Shown here in pieces: positions 55,321-63,506 of a DNA stretch of 64,000 bases. The first letter of the stretch is position 1. The number at the start of each line of letters is the position of its first letter. Where the stretch lies: positions 124,001 to 188,000 of the forward strand of contig NZ_ANHX01000017.1 in assembly GCF_000316035.1 (NCBI RefSeq), given 5' to 3'. The translations under genes and the position numbers were made by a program. Source of the DNA: Paenibacillus sp. PAMC 26794. GTDB taxonomy: Bacteria > Bacillota > Bacilli > Paenibacillales > Paenibacillaceae. The notes under the pieces were generated by a model, which searched no databases, had not been told where the DNA came from, and was given only the letters and a program-made list of their open reading frames with translations.

Positions 55321-56553
55321 TTAATCCATGGCTTCCTGCTGAAGGTTCAGCATCGTTTGTTGTATGGCTACCTGCACTGCGCCAGTCACAACAGCTTGCT
55401 CACCAAGCTTGGAACAGATTAACTGTGGTTGCACCGGGAATTGCTCAGATATGATCTGCCTCAGTAAAGGCAATAACACATCACCGTTCCCTCCTACACC
55501 TCCGCCAAGCACAATGAGATCTGGAGCAAGCACAACGCTAATCTGACGCAGAGCTGAAGCAATCCTCTGGCTGTATTGTTGTAGAATGTCTAACGCCTCT
55601 ACTTCTCCACTGCGTGCAGCTTCAAATAACTTCTCGGGAGTCAGGTGTCTGTGAAGATCATCTGCAACTTCATCTACTTTTACATCCACATCCGAATCCG
55701 AATCAGCAACTTCCAATAGTTCATCATGCTGATCTAGATAATCTTTCGCCAGTTGCATCAGACCATCAGCGGACAGCACTTCCTCCAGACGTCGGCCATC
55801 GTCCACCAGCATCTCCGCGATCTCTCCAGTTAAGCCACCTAAACCTCGAAGCAGTTGGCCATGTACCATGATGCCAGCGCCCGTCCCTGTACCGATGGAG
55901 AAAAAAACAAATAAGGGATAACCTGCTGCTGAACCACTCCGATACTCCCCAAGCGCTGCAAGATTCACATCATTTTCCAGAATTACTTCACAGGGAAAAG
56001 CTCCTGACAATGACTCTAGAGAGAAAGCTTCTTCCAGACCCGCTAAAGGGTCCACAATACGATGGATACGCCCTGAATCAGGCAGCACTACGCCTGGTAT
56101 ACCGAACCCGATGCACTGAATCTGATCCCAGTTCAGATGATTCTTATCAAGCAATTCGTTCATATGGCTTCGAAGAAGCTCCAACATCGTCGCTTCTGCT
56201 CGCTCATAAGCTTCTTGAACAACCATGGGATATGTTCGATAGGCAATGATCTCTCCATTCAGATCGGATAATGCAATCCGGATACGTGTTGCGCCGATAT
56301 CTATACCACAGACATAATAAGCCGTTTCATTGAAACGAATGAGGGTTGCTTTTCGACCCTGAGCGTTGTCAGCTGGCCCCATTTCCCTCACCAGATTACG
56401 GTCAATCAGATGTTCGACTGCCAAAGACACCGTTGGTTTACTAAGTCCGGTCTGACGGCTGATATCCGCTCTCGACATGGTTCCCTGAGTTATCAGAGCA
56501 TCCATAATGAGATTTTCATTCAGATTGCGGATATACTGCGGTGTGCCAGCCAT
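55321..56553 (-). CDS. ROK-family transcriptional repressor (XylR/NagC type)
   Basis: 410 residues. N-terminal MarR-like winged helix (NLNENLIMDALITQGTMSRA; TGLSKPTVSLAVEHLIDRNL), then a ROK domain with GIDIGATRIRIALSD, EVILENDVNLAALGEYRSG, FFSIGTGTGAGIMV and DLIVLGGGVGGNGD. As in the neighbouring kinase, the zinc motif is missing; an acidic insertion (SDSDVDVKVDEV) is present instead. Heads the ROK repressor-kinase-MFS operon. AGAGGAGG lies 7 bases upstream. Probably represses its own operon in the absence of a sugar. Confidence 0.88.
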   Translation of the reverse strand: MAGTPQYIRNLNENLIMDALITQGTMSRADISRQTGLSKPTVSLAVEHLIDRNLVREMGPADNAQGRKATLIRFNETAYYVCGIDIGATRIRIALSDLNGEIIAYRTYPMVVQEAYERAEATMLELLRSHMNELLDKNHLNWDQIQCIGFGIPGVVLPDSGRIHRIVDPLAGLEEAFSLESLSGAFPCEVILENDVNLAALGEYRSGSAAGYPLFVFFSIGTGTGAGIMVHGQLLRGLGGLTGEIAEMLVDDGRRLEEVLSADGLMQLAKDYLDQHDELLEVADSDSDVDVKVDEVADDLHRHLTPEKLFEAARSGEVEALDILQQYSQRIASALRQISVVLAPDLIVLGGGVGGNGDVLLPLLRQIISEQFPVQPQLICSKLGEQAVVTGAVQVAIQQTMLNLQQEAMD

Positions 56554-56569
56554 GTTATCGCCTCCTCTT

Positions 56570-56607
56570 ATAGTTAGTTAGTTAGGTTTATTAACAAATT
56601 GATTAAA
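56570..56607. promoter_or_regulatory. Possible ROK operator upstream of the repressor gene
   Basis: Tandem TTAG units (AGTTAGTTAGTTAGG) followed by TTTATTAACAAATTGATTAA. XylR-type sites are built of TTAGTTT/AACAAACTAA halves; the similarity is only partial. Confidence 0.3.
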
Positions 56608-56810
56608 TTCAATATATCATCGTGTTTGGTAGGTGTACAGCTTTTTGTCATTGCACTCTTTTAGTAGAAAGTTTTACTAGAAAGAACCATACCTTCACCT
56701 GTAACACAAAAGCCTAATAAAGGGATTATTATACAATAATAGACGTTTATACATTTCCGAAACAGTGACCTGTTCATAGAATACCTTATCACGATCAGGG
56801 AGGTTTTAAT

Positions 56811-56972
56811 ATGTATAGAAAGCATAAATGTCATCATCCAAGACCAAAGTGTTTTTACAAAAAAATCACTAAAACGTGTGTTACCAAAGTGAAATATGTC
56901 CCTACAAAGTGTAAAAAACACTGTCATGTCACTGTTGAATATTGTGGAGTCAAAAAAAGAAGACATTACTAA
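56811..56972 (+). CDS. Short basic Cys/His-rich peptide (53 aa)
   Basis: ATG 56811 with GGGAGG 7 bases upstream opens a 53-codon frame; a TAA follows, then a hairpin terminator. It starts MYRKHKCHHPRPKCFYKK and ends CGVKKRRHY. Count: six Cys, seven His, about 15 Lys/Arg and almost no acidic residues. No signal peptide or helix. I know no family; the composition is like small spore-coat or crust proteins, or a metal/disulfide-bridged peptide. A cotranscribed neighbour is absent. The opposite strand is also open here but has no start site and mirrors this gene. Confidence 0.75.
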   Translation: MYRKHKCHHPRPKCFYKKITKTCVTKVKYVPTKCKKHCHVTVEYCGVKKRRHY

Positions 56973-56980
56973 TCCTCTTT

Positions 56981-57010
56981 TGCCCTTCTCTTCGGAGAAG
57001 GGTTCTTTCT
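56981..57010 (+). terminator. Terminator after the basic peptide gene
   Basis: CCCTTCTC / GAGAAGGG with the stable loop TTCG, followed by TTCTTTCTT. Confidence 0.88.
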
Positions 57011-57047
57011 TATTGAACTAGATTAATAACGGATACCATTAACCTAT

Positions 57048-57080
57048 CAAAAAAGTTGCGGTGATATTCACCGCAACTCC
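57048..57080 (-). terminator. Terminator after the YitT-family gene
   Basis: AGTTGCGGTG / CACCGCAACT, loop ATATT; minus-strand 3' side TTTTTTG. Confidence 0.9.
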
Positions 57081-57105
57081 TTTCTTCCTTATATACATAT
57101 ATTCA

Positions 57106-57945
57106 TCAAGTTTTGGAGAGTTCAATAAATCCTTCACCAAATACATCACGAACGTCATGAATGGTGATAAAAGCAATCTCATCTTCTGCTCGTACAATCT
57201 TCTTCAGCATTGAAACTTCCTGCTTGCTAATCACAATGTATAGAATTTCTTTCTTATTTTTTGTGTAATAGCCATGACCGGACAGAACGGTTACTCCGCG
57301 ATCCATCTTCTCAATGACTTGCTTCGCGATTTCATCCTGTTTGGAAGAGATAATCATGACTGCTTTTTTCGGATTGAGCCCTTCAATAATGAACTCCATT
57401 GTTTTGGTTCCAACAAACAGCAAGACAATTGTACACATTAATCCTTGTGGTCCAATGATGAAGTATGAGGAGAAAGCCACAATCAGATCGAAGAACAGAA
57501 GTCCGTAACTGATATTCCAATCCAGATATTTGTTGGCAAGTCGGGCCAGGATCACTGTTCCCGCCGTTGTGCCTCCTACTCTAACAATCAAGCCAATACC
57601 AAGACCGGCAAATAACCCAGCAAAAATGGTATTGATCCAGAGTTCATCCGATGCAATCGTCCAACTCTCCGTCAGATGCAGGAACAACGAGTTGAATACC
57701 ACCGCAATAATCGTATATACCGTAGTCGTTTTATCAAGAAACCGGTATCCCACAATTAACAAAATACCGTTCAGGATCAAGTTCATCAGTCCAGGGGACC
57801 ACTCAAACAGGTAATACAAAATAATCGTGATACCTGTGACGCCGCCTTCAGCCAAATCATTCGGGATGACAAACAGGTTCACCGCCAGTGCAAACAGAAA
57901 TGCACCTGCCATAATAAATAGGATATCCGTAATTCGTTTCTTCAT
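57106..57945 (-). CDS. YitT-family membrane protein (DUF161/DUF2179)
   Basis: 279 residues. Five to six helices in the first ~190 residues, with the family segments PNDLAEGGVTGITIILYYLF, GLGIGLIVRVGGTTAGTVIL and YFIIGPQGLMCTIVLLFVG. C-terminal cytoplasmic DUF2179 domain (KAVMIISSKQDEIAKQVIEK; GVTVLSGHGYYTKNKKEILY). Function unknown, proposed transporter or channel. ATG 57945 preferred since the upstream in-frame ATGs have no ribosome site, but the site here is also weak. Single gene with its own terminator. Confidence 0.85.
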   Translation of the reverse strand: MKKRITDILFIMAGAFLFALAVNLFVIPNDLAEGGVTGITIILYYLFEWSPGLMNLILNGILLIVGYRFLDKTTTVYTIIAVVFNSLFLHLTESWTIASDELWINTIFAGLFAGLGIGLIVRVGGTTAGTVILARLANKYLDWNISYGLLFFDLIVAFSSYFIIGPQGLMCTIVLLFVGTKTMEFIIEGLNPKKAVMIISSKQDEIAKQVIEKMDRGVTVLSGHGYYTKNKKEILYIVISKQEVSMLKKIVRAEDEIAFITIHDVRDVFGEGFIELSKT

Positions 57946-58140
57946 TATGCATTCCATCCAATCCATCAGAAATCAACCTAATCGACCCGTCTCATAAGTT
58001 GTCATAACCACTCAAAGATAGATTTTACCATGCTCTCAACAAAATTTGTATACATAATACAAATTGTTGCGTAATTTGTGCAAAGGAATATGTAAAACCT
58101 GCTCTTCTGTCTTCTGCAGAGCTATTGAGTATCATACACC

Positions 58141-58211
58141 CATGACAAATGTCATGGTCCATCATTGATATTTGTCATTACAGAAGGCTGACGTTTATGA
58201 CTTACTGTCAT
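58141..58211. promoter_or_regulatory. Candidate DesR binding sites upstream of des
   Basis: CATGACAAATGTCATG (58141-58156, arms of 7 around AA) is a near-perfect palindrome; ATGACTTACTGTCAT (58197-58211) is a second with arms of 5; a further GTCAT half lies at 58174-58178. Together they form a cluster of ATGAC/GTCAT repeats in the otherwise empty 374-bp space before the desaturase gene, about 110-180 bases upstream of its ATG. Confidence 0.55.
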
Positions 58212-58319
58212 GTTCGGATTGTTTTACAATGATAAAAACGCTTCCTACAGGAAAGTCTAGCGGGAAACGTCAAGTTGTAACTGATTACAGTTATAACGAT
58301 TGAAGGAGGACACAATTTT

Positions 58320-59378
58320 ATGAATCGATCAAAAGAAATGGCCTTAAAAAAAGAAATTACCCCTTACGAAAAAAATGATCTCAGATTAAGTATCCGTCAG
58401 TTAATCAATACATTGCTCCCGCTCTTCTTGTTATGGGCTGCAGCTTACTTTAGCTTATCGGTTTCCTACTGGCTGACCTTCCCGATTGCCTTGGTGGCAT
58501 CCGGATTTGTACTTCGGACCTTTATTATTTTCCATGACTGCTGTCATGGTTCATTCTTCAAGAGCAAACGCGCCAATGATATTATGGGTACCATTACTGG
58601 TGTATTGACAGTTACACCCTATCAGCAGTGGAAAAACGAGCATTCTATCCATCACGCGACAAGCAGTAATCTTGACAAACGTGGTGTAGGTGATATCTGG
58701 GTTATGACGGTTGACGAATACAAAGCAGCTTCTCCTTGGGGTCGTCTCTTCTATCGGATTTATCGTAACCCGTTTGTATTGTTTTGTATCGGACCCATTT
58801 ACGTGTTTCTGTTGGCTTACCGTTTTAACCGCAAAGGTGCTAGACGTAAAGAACGTATCAATACACACCTGACTACCGTATTGATCGTAGTGCTCTATGC
58901 ATTCATGTCCTGGTTAGTCGGATGGCAGGCTTTTGTAATGGTGCAGGCACCTATCTTCTTCTTCTCCGGTTTCTTTGGTATCTGGCTGTTCTACGTTCAA
59001 CATCAGTTCGAAGAGACGTATTTTGAACATGAAGATGAGTGGAGTTATGTAAAAGCAGCTGTTGAAGGCAGTTCTTATTACAAATTGCCAAAATTATTGC
59101 AATGGATCAGTGGTAATATCGGGTTTCACCATGTGCATCACTTGAGCCCACGTGTACCTAACTATTTCTTGGAAGAAGCACATAACGCAACACCACCCTT
59201 GCAAAAAGCAACGACTATTACACTACGTTCCAGTTTAGTTTCCCTGCGCTTCCGTCTGTGGGATGAAGATTCTAAACAGTTTATTAGCTTCAGACAGCTC
59301 AAAAAGCTATCCCGCAAGCCGTATGTTCAACCGCCTATCCGAGTAACCAATCCAGCGGGTCTGACAGAGAAGCCTTAA
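58320..59378 (+). CDS. des: Membrane fatty-acid desaturase (acyl-lipid Delta5 type)
   Basis: 352 residues, the same length as B. subtilis Des. Three His boxes: HDCCH (72-76), HSIHH (108-112) and HHVHH (~283-287), coordinating the di-iron centre; four to six membrane helices around them. Desaturates phospholipid acyl chains when the membrane stiffens in the cold. AAGGAGG 10 bases upstream. An imperfect hairpin (GTTGTAACTG / CAGTTATAAC, 58274-58297) sits just before the ribosome site. Followed by the DesK/DesR pair, which should control it. Confidence 0.95.
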   Translation: MNRSKEMALKKEITPYEKNDLRLSIRQLINTLLPLFLLWAAAYFSLSVSYWLTFPIALVASGFVLRTFIIFHDCCHGSFFKSKRANDIMGTITGVLTVTPYQQWKNEHSIHHATSSNLDKRGVGDIWVMTVDEYKAASPWGRLFYRIYRNPFVLFCIGPIYVFLLAYRFNRKGARRKERINTHLTTVLIVVLYAFMSWLVGWQAFVMVQAPIFFFSGFFGIWLFYVQHQFEETYFEHEDEWSYVKAAVEGSSYYKLPKLLQWISGNIGFHHVHHLSPRVPNYFLEEAHNATPPLQKATTITLRSSLVSLRFRLWDEDSKQFISFRQLKKLSRKPYVQPPIRVTNPAGLTEKP

Positions 59379-59465
59379 CTCTGTCGGATTCGTTTTCTTG
59401 TGTTCAAGCCATAGTCATGCTACAGTCATGCTAAAGTTGAGTACAAGTGCAAGGAGGAGAATTCC

Positions 59466-60614
59466 ATTCAAAAGTGGATGCAAAATTTTTATAAAAAAAC
59501 AGGGTTGAACCTTTATGTATGGCTCGCCTTTTTCATCCTTCCCTTCTATTTTATATCACAATATTCCAAATTATGGACGATGGTAACAGGCATTATTATC
59601 ATTCTCGTTTTCTTCGTCTGTTATCTGCTCGCCTTTATCACCAAGGGCTGGCAGGTATACATGTGGATTGGATTGCTCATTGCCATATCCATTACGATGA
59701 CTATCGCCTATGATTATGCCTATTTCTCATTGTTTCTTGCTTTTTTTATTGGGAATATTAAAAATAAAGCCGGTTTCTTCACCCTCTATTCGGTGAATTT
59801 GGGAGCCAGTTTCCTAACCATTAATTATGGTTTCATTAATCAGAGTTCTCTGTTGGTGAGCCAACTCCCGTTTGTATTCATCAGCTTGATGGCCTCCATT
59901 CTGCTTCCCATCAGTACGTATAACAAAAACAAAACTGAACAATTGGAAGGTCAACTTGAGAATGCCAACAAACGACTGGATGATCTTGTGAAAATGGAAG
60001 AACGACAGCGTATCGCTCGTGACCTGCACGATACCCTTGGACAAAAGCTCTCACTGATCGGTCTGAAAACCGATCTGGCGAAGCGTTTGCTCCGCAATAA
60101 TCCCGATCAGGCCGAGATCGAATTGAATGACCTCAGACAAACGGCAAGTACAGCTCTGAAGGAAGTTCGGGAAATGGTCACCACCATGCGTGGTACACAA
60201 TTAGTCGATGAACTATTCCGGGCGGAGCAGATTCTGAAGGCCGCTTCGATTGAATTTGAGCTGGAAGGCAATCCAAAGCTGCAAGACACATCGCAATTGA
60301 ATGAAAATGTAATCGGCATGTGCTTGAAAGAAGCCGTCACCAATGTAGTCAAGCACAGTCAGGCCACGGTATGCACCATCATCATTAAAGAGACACAGTC
60401 TGATAACATTTTAACGGTTCGGGATAACGGTGTAGGCATAGAACGCACGCGCAACAAGGATCGACGCGGTACCGGCATTTTGGGTATGAAGGAACGACTT
60501 GAATTTGTGAACGGTTGTCTGGATCTTCGCTCCAGAGCAGATAAAACAGGTACACAACTCGTTATCCAGGTGCCTAAGCTGACACGCAAACCAATGAAGG
60601 AGGATACAACATGA
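59466..60614 (+). CDS. desK: Thermosensor histidine kinase DesK
   Basis: 382 residues from an in-frame ATT at 59466 that has AGGAGG 8 bases upstream. The first ATG (59478) is 20 bases from that site and too far. With the ATT start the phospho-acceptor His, in RIARDLHDTLGQKLSLIGL, is residue 188, matching DesK His188. Five helices at the N-terminus sense membrane thickness; then a coiled helix, DHp and ATPase domain (CLKEAVTNVVKHSQA; VRDNGVGIERT; GTGILGMKERLEFV). Overlaps desR by 4 bases. An ATT start is rare, so this needs proof. Confidence 0.85.
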   Translation: MQKWMQNFYKKTGLNLYVWLAFFILPFYFISQYSKLWTMVTGIIIILVFFVCYLLAFITKGWQVYMWIGLLIAISITMTIAYDYAYFSLFLAFFIGNIKNKAGFFTLYSVNLGASFLTINYGFINQSSLLVSQLPFVFISLMASILLPISTYNKNKTEQLEGQLENANKRLDDLVKMEERQRIARDLHDTLGQKLSLIGLKTDLAKRLLRNNPDQAEIELNDLRQTASTALKEVREMVTTMRGTQLVDELFRAEQILKAASIEFELEGNPKLQDTSQLNENVIGMCLKEAVTNVVKHSQATVCTIIIKETQSDNILTVRDNGVGIERTRNKDRRGTGILGMKERLEFVNGCLDLRSRADKTGTQLVIQVPKLTRKPMKEDTT

Positions 60615-61210
60615 TCAGCATTGTAATCGCCGAGGACCAACGCATGATGCTGGGCGCTTTGTCTTCCCTGCTCAATCTGGAAAAAGACATGCAGGTGGTA
60701 GGACAGGCAAGCAATGGACAGGAAGCTTTGGCACTTGTCAAAGAACTGACCCCGGATATCTGTCTGATGGATATCGAAATGCCCGTCAAAAGTGGGCTGG
60801 AAGCGGCAGAAGAGATGAAAGGTTTGAACTGTAAAGTCATTATTCTGACCACTTTTGCCCGAACCGGCTATTTCGAACGTGCGCTCAAAAGCGGTGTTCG
60901 TGGATACCTGCTCAAGGATAGTCCGATTGAAGAACTGGCTGAAACCATCCGCCAAGTTATGAATGGCAGACGCATCTTTGCTCCCGACTTGGTAGATGAA
61001 GCTTATGTAGAAGAAAATCCCCTGACAGAACGGGAGAATGCCGTACTAGGCCTCATGGCAGATGGGAAGAACACCAAGGAAATAGCCGGGCATCTGTTCA
61101 TCACAACGGGCACAGTGCGTAACTACATCTCCATTATTCTCAACAAGTTAAATGCCAGTAACCGCATTGAGGCCATCACTCGCTCCAAGGAAAAAGGGTG
61201 GTTCAAATGA
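60611..61210 (+). CDS. desR: Response regulator DesR
   Basis: 199 residues. Receiver domain with EDQ at 8-10 and phospho-acceptor D54 (ICLMDIEMPVKSG), Lys in GYLLKDSPIEE; C-terminal LuxR-type helix-turn-helix (LTERENAVLGLMADGKNTKE; TTGTVRNYISIILNKLNASN). Length, residue positions and order after des and desK match B. subtilis DesR. Starts with AAGGAGG 7 bases upstream. Likely activates des from the ATGAC/GTCAT sites. Confidence 0.93.
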   Translation: MISIVIAEDQRMMLGALSSLLNLEKDMQVVGQASNGQEALALVKELTPDICLMDIEMPVKSGLEAAEEMKGLNCKVIILTTFARTGYFERALKSGVRGYLLKDSPIEELAETIRQVMNGRRIFAPDLVDEAYVEENPLTERENAVLGLMADGKNTKEIAGHLFITTGTVRNYISIILNKLNASNRIEAITRSKEKGWFK

Positions 61211-61291
61211 AAGTACCGCTTCAACCCATTGAAACAAAAATAACATGTCCCCCGGCTGCACAAGCTGCGATAACATGCTCAAAATAAAAAG

Positions 61292-61328
61292 TTTGGCCCA
61301 GGAAAAAATTGCTGGGCCAAGCTTTTTT
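61292..61328 (+). terminator. Terminator of the des operon
   Basis: TTGGCCCAG (61293-61301) pairs with CTGGGCCAA (61312-61320), followed by GCTTTTTT. Confidence 0.92.
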
Positions 61329-61380
61329 AAGTGTATTACAACAATCATCTCTTCTACATTGCAGAATATCTCTAAAACAC

Positions 61381-62250
61381 TCAAGACTTCACAGAAACAG
61401 CCATGCCAAGAGCTTCTAATGGCACTTGATCGGTCTGAAGCTGATGAATTTGGTTACCGTCCTGCCATGAGATCGTTACATGAACAGACTTTCCACCACT
61501 TGGATATTCAACCTTGATATACCCTTTATCTTTGGGTACAGGCAAGGTATGTGACTCCAGGTATTCCACCATTTTCTTCGCTATGCCCGGATTATTCATT
61601 TCATCTTCGGAAACCGAACGAATTTCCAGCGTCCATCTGCCTTCTTGCCAAGTCAGATATTGACTGCCTGCGGCACCTTCACTCATGCCTTTGATGCCAT
61701 GTCCCAGATCCACAGCCATATCTGCTGGAATATCTTTCAGGTCCGTCTCAGGGAAAATTTCTGACTGATTCGAGTCCTTATAGGTCTTCACTTCATAGGA
61801 AGCCAGTACAGGTATCTTACTGTCGGATGCAGTTAAAGATTGATCATTAACGGCAACAGACTGAGTGGTAGCGTAGAAGTTTACCTTAAATGCATCAGCA
61901 GTATTGGACAGTATTGCCGCACCCAAAGATGTACCCTTGTTCAATGTGAATGATGTGGGTAACGCTGCATCCTTCATCTTCAACTGGTTGGCAACTTGGA
62001 TGTCATTTGCCTTCGATCCTGATGTGTCTTCATTATCTCTTGTGCCCGTATTCTCTTTGGTTCCCGTTTCATTTTCATTAGAGAAATCAGCACCACCGCT
62101 ACCGGTCTCGGTCTGCTCACCCACTGTTGTCGTTGGTGAAGAACTATTCTCTGACGATGCTGCATTTGAATCCGGTCCGCCACATCCTGCCAGAGCAAGT
62201 AAAACGGCCGTCGTTACTGGAATCGTGATCCATAATGGTTGTTTCTTCAT
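61381..62250 (-). CDS. Conserved lipoprotein of unknown function
   Basis: 289 residues. Signal peptide MKKQPLWITIPVTTAVLLAL with lipobox ALAGC, then a Ser/Thr/Glu-rich linker (~25-80). The rest is an unrecognised beta-rich domain: FTLNKGTSLGAAILSNTADA, ADMAVDLGHGIKGMSEGAAG, YLTWQEGRWTLEIRSVSEDE, then SVHVTISWQDGNQIHQLQTD. Similar proteins are annotated as hypothetical lipoproteins in Bacilli; a role outside the membrane is all that can be said. ATG 62250 has AGGAGG 8 bases upstream. Lies 44 bases after the polysaccharide deacetylase gene, so both are probably in one operon. Confidence 0.7.
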   Translation of the reverse strand: MKKQPLWITIPVTTAVLLALAGCGGPDSNAASSENSSSPTTTVGEQTETGSGGADFSNENETGTKENTGTRDNEDTSGSKANDIQVANQLKMKDAALPTSFTLNKGTSLGAAILSNTADAFKVNFYATTQSVAVNDQSLTASDSKIPVLASYEVKTYKDSNQSEIFPETDLKDIPADMAVDLGHGIKGMSEGAAGSQYLTWQEGRWTLEIRSVSEDEMNNPGIAKKMVEYLESHTLPVPKDKGYIKVEYPSGGKSVHVTISWQDGNQIHQLQTDQVPLEALGMAVSVKS

Positions 62251-62294
62251 GATGTGTGCCTCCTTCGTTGTAGCCAATCTAAAAATTCAAAAGA

Positions 62295-63035
62295 TTAACG
62301 CTTGTCGTTCCAGAAGTTAACCGGCTGCAATTTTTTGCTTAATACTTCAAAACGATACCCTTCTGCCTTCAATGTTTTCAAAACTTGCGGTAATACTTTC
62401 AGCGTTGCTTCCTGGTCGTGCATAAGCACAACAGGCGTTGTTCCGCTCTTTTGCACATTGTGGATCTGCTTCATTACACTGTTATAGACTTTCTGATGAT
62501 CCTTCTTGTATTTCCAATCTTCCGAATCCACATTCCAATCCCACAGATGGAATCCACCCTGACCTAGCAACACATTACGGAATGCCGGTTTAAGATAAGG
62601 TTTACTACCATATGGCGTCCGCACGAGACTTGTTTTAACTCCGGCAACCTTGTTTAGACTTACATTGGCCTGTTGCATCTCTTTCAATCCGCTATATGCA
62701 GATTTATAGAATTTGCCTGGAACGTGAGTCACACCATGCAGACCCAATCCATGTCCGTCAGCTACGATTCGTTTGGTAGCCTTCTGAAATTGCTCCATCT
62801 GAGGACCCAGCATAAAAAACGTTGCCTTCGCATTATACTGATCCAGAATATCCAGTAACTGACCCGTATGAGCGGTTGGCCCATCATCAAACGTCAGGTA
62901 TATGATTTTGGAATTTGCTTTGCTTGCACCATCCTTGGATGCAACTGATTTGGCAGATACCGACTGCGGCAATAATAGTGGAATGATTAGTAAAATAGCA
63001 AGTGTGACCATGATAGATTTGCGAATATGTAACAT
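62295..63035 (-). CDS. Secreted polysaccharide deacetylase (carbohydrate esterase 4)
   Basis: 246 residues. Signal peptide ends near SVSAKS. NodB domain with catalytic TFDDGP, the metal-binding HGVTH segment after GLGL, RTPYGSKPYLKPAFRN and the C-terminal VVLMHD. The domain spans ~40-235, with no extra modules. Removes acetyl groups from peptidoglycan or chitin-type oligomers outside the cell. Start has GGGAG upstream. Operon with the downstream lipoprotein. Confidence 0.9.
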   Translation of the reverse strand: MLHIRKSIMVTLAILLIIPLLLPQSVSAKSVASKDGASKANSKIIYLTFDDGPTAHTGQLLDILDQYNAKATFFMLGPQMEQFQKATKRIVADGHGLGLHGVTHVPGKFYKSAYSGLKEMQQANVSLNKVAGVKTSLVRTPYGSKPYLKPAFRNVLLGQGGFHLWDWNVDSEDWKYKKDHQKVYNSVMKQIHNVQKSGTTPVVLMHDQEATLKVLPQVLKTLKAEGYRFEVLSKKLQPVNFWNDKR

Positions 63036-63340
63036 AATTAAAAATCTCCCTTATGTGTTATATTTCCCCGGGTGTCCATGTTGTTCTACCTTCATCCCTT
63101 GGCGATTAATCCTAATACTATCAAAGATAGTGACTCCTGTTCTCGCTCCAAAGGCTACGGTAGAGTTACACTTTTGTCAGATAAACCTAAAATTTAATAC
63201 GAATTTGATAGATTTGCGCAAAAAAAGATCCCGTCAGGATAGATCAATTGTGACATATCCTCTATTACCCACATTCAGAATTTTGATAGACCTTTACTCC
63301 AATTCAAGTAAATCAATACAATCATTAAATATCGTTGCAT
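63036..63340. other. Intergenic stretch without recognised gene
   Basis: Holds the deacetylase promoter region and a small palindrome, ACTATC/GATAGT, at 63118-63132. No small ORF with a ribosome site was found. Confidence 0.4.
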
Positions 63341-63368
63341 GCAAAAAAACCTGCACAAGTGCAGGCTT
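63341..63368 (-). terminator. Terminator downstream of the ferritin gene
   Basis: CCTGCAC / GTGCAGG with loop AA, followed on the minus strand by seven T. Located about 140 bases after the ferritin stop. Confidence 0.75.
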
Positions 63369-63506
63369 CTTCGTCTTCAATCAGCATATGGCATCAAACC
63401 ATCATCCCTTGCAAGGGAATTGCCCCCATTGCTTTCAGGATCATTACCTCATGCTGTATGTAAATGGTGTTTTGACGCTGGAATCTTCTCGACTCCCAAC
63501 GTGCAT

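Noticed and set aside
56661..56966. 101-residue minus-strand ORF
   Set aside because: Mirror of the Cys/His-rich peptide gene on the plus strand; no start site of its own.
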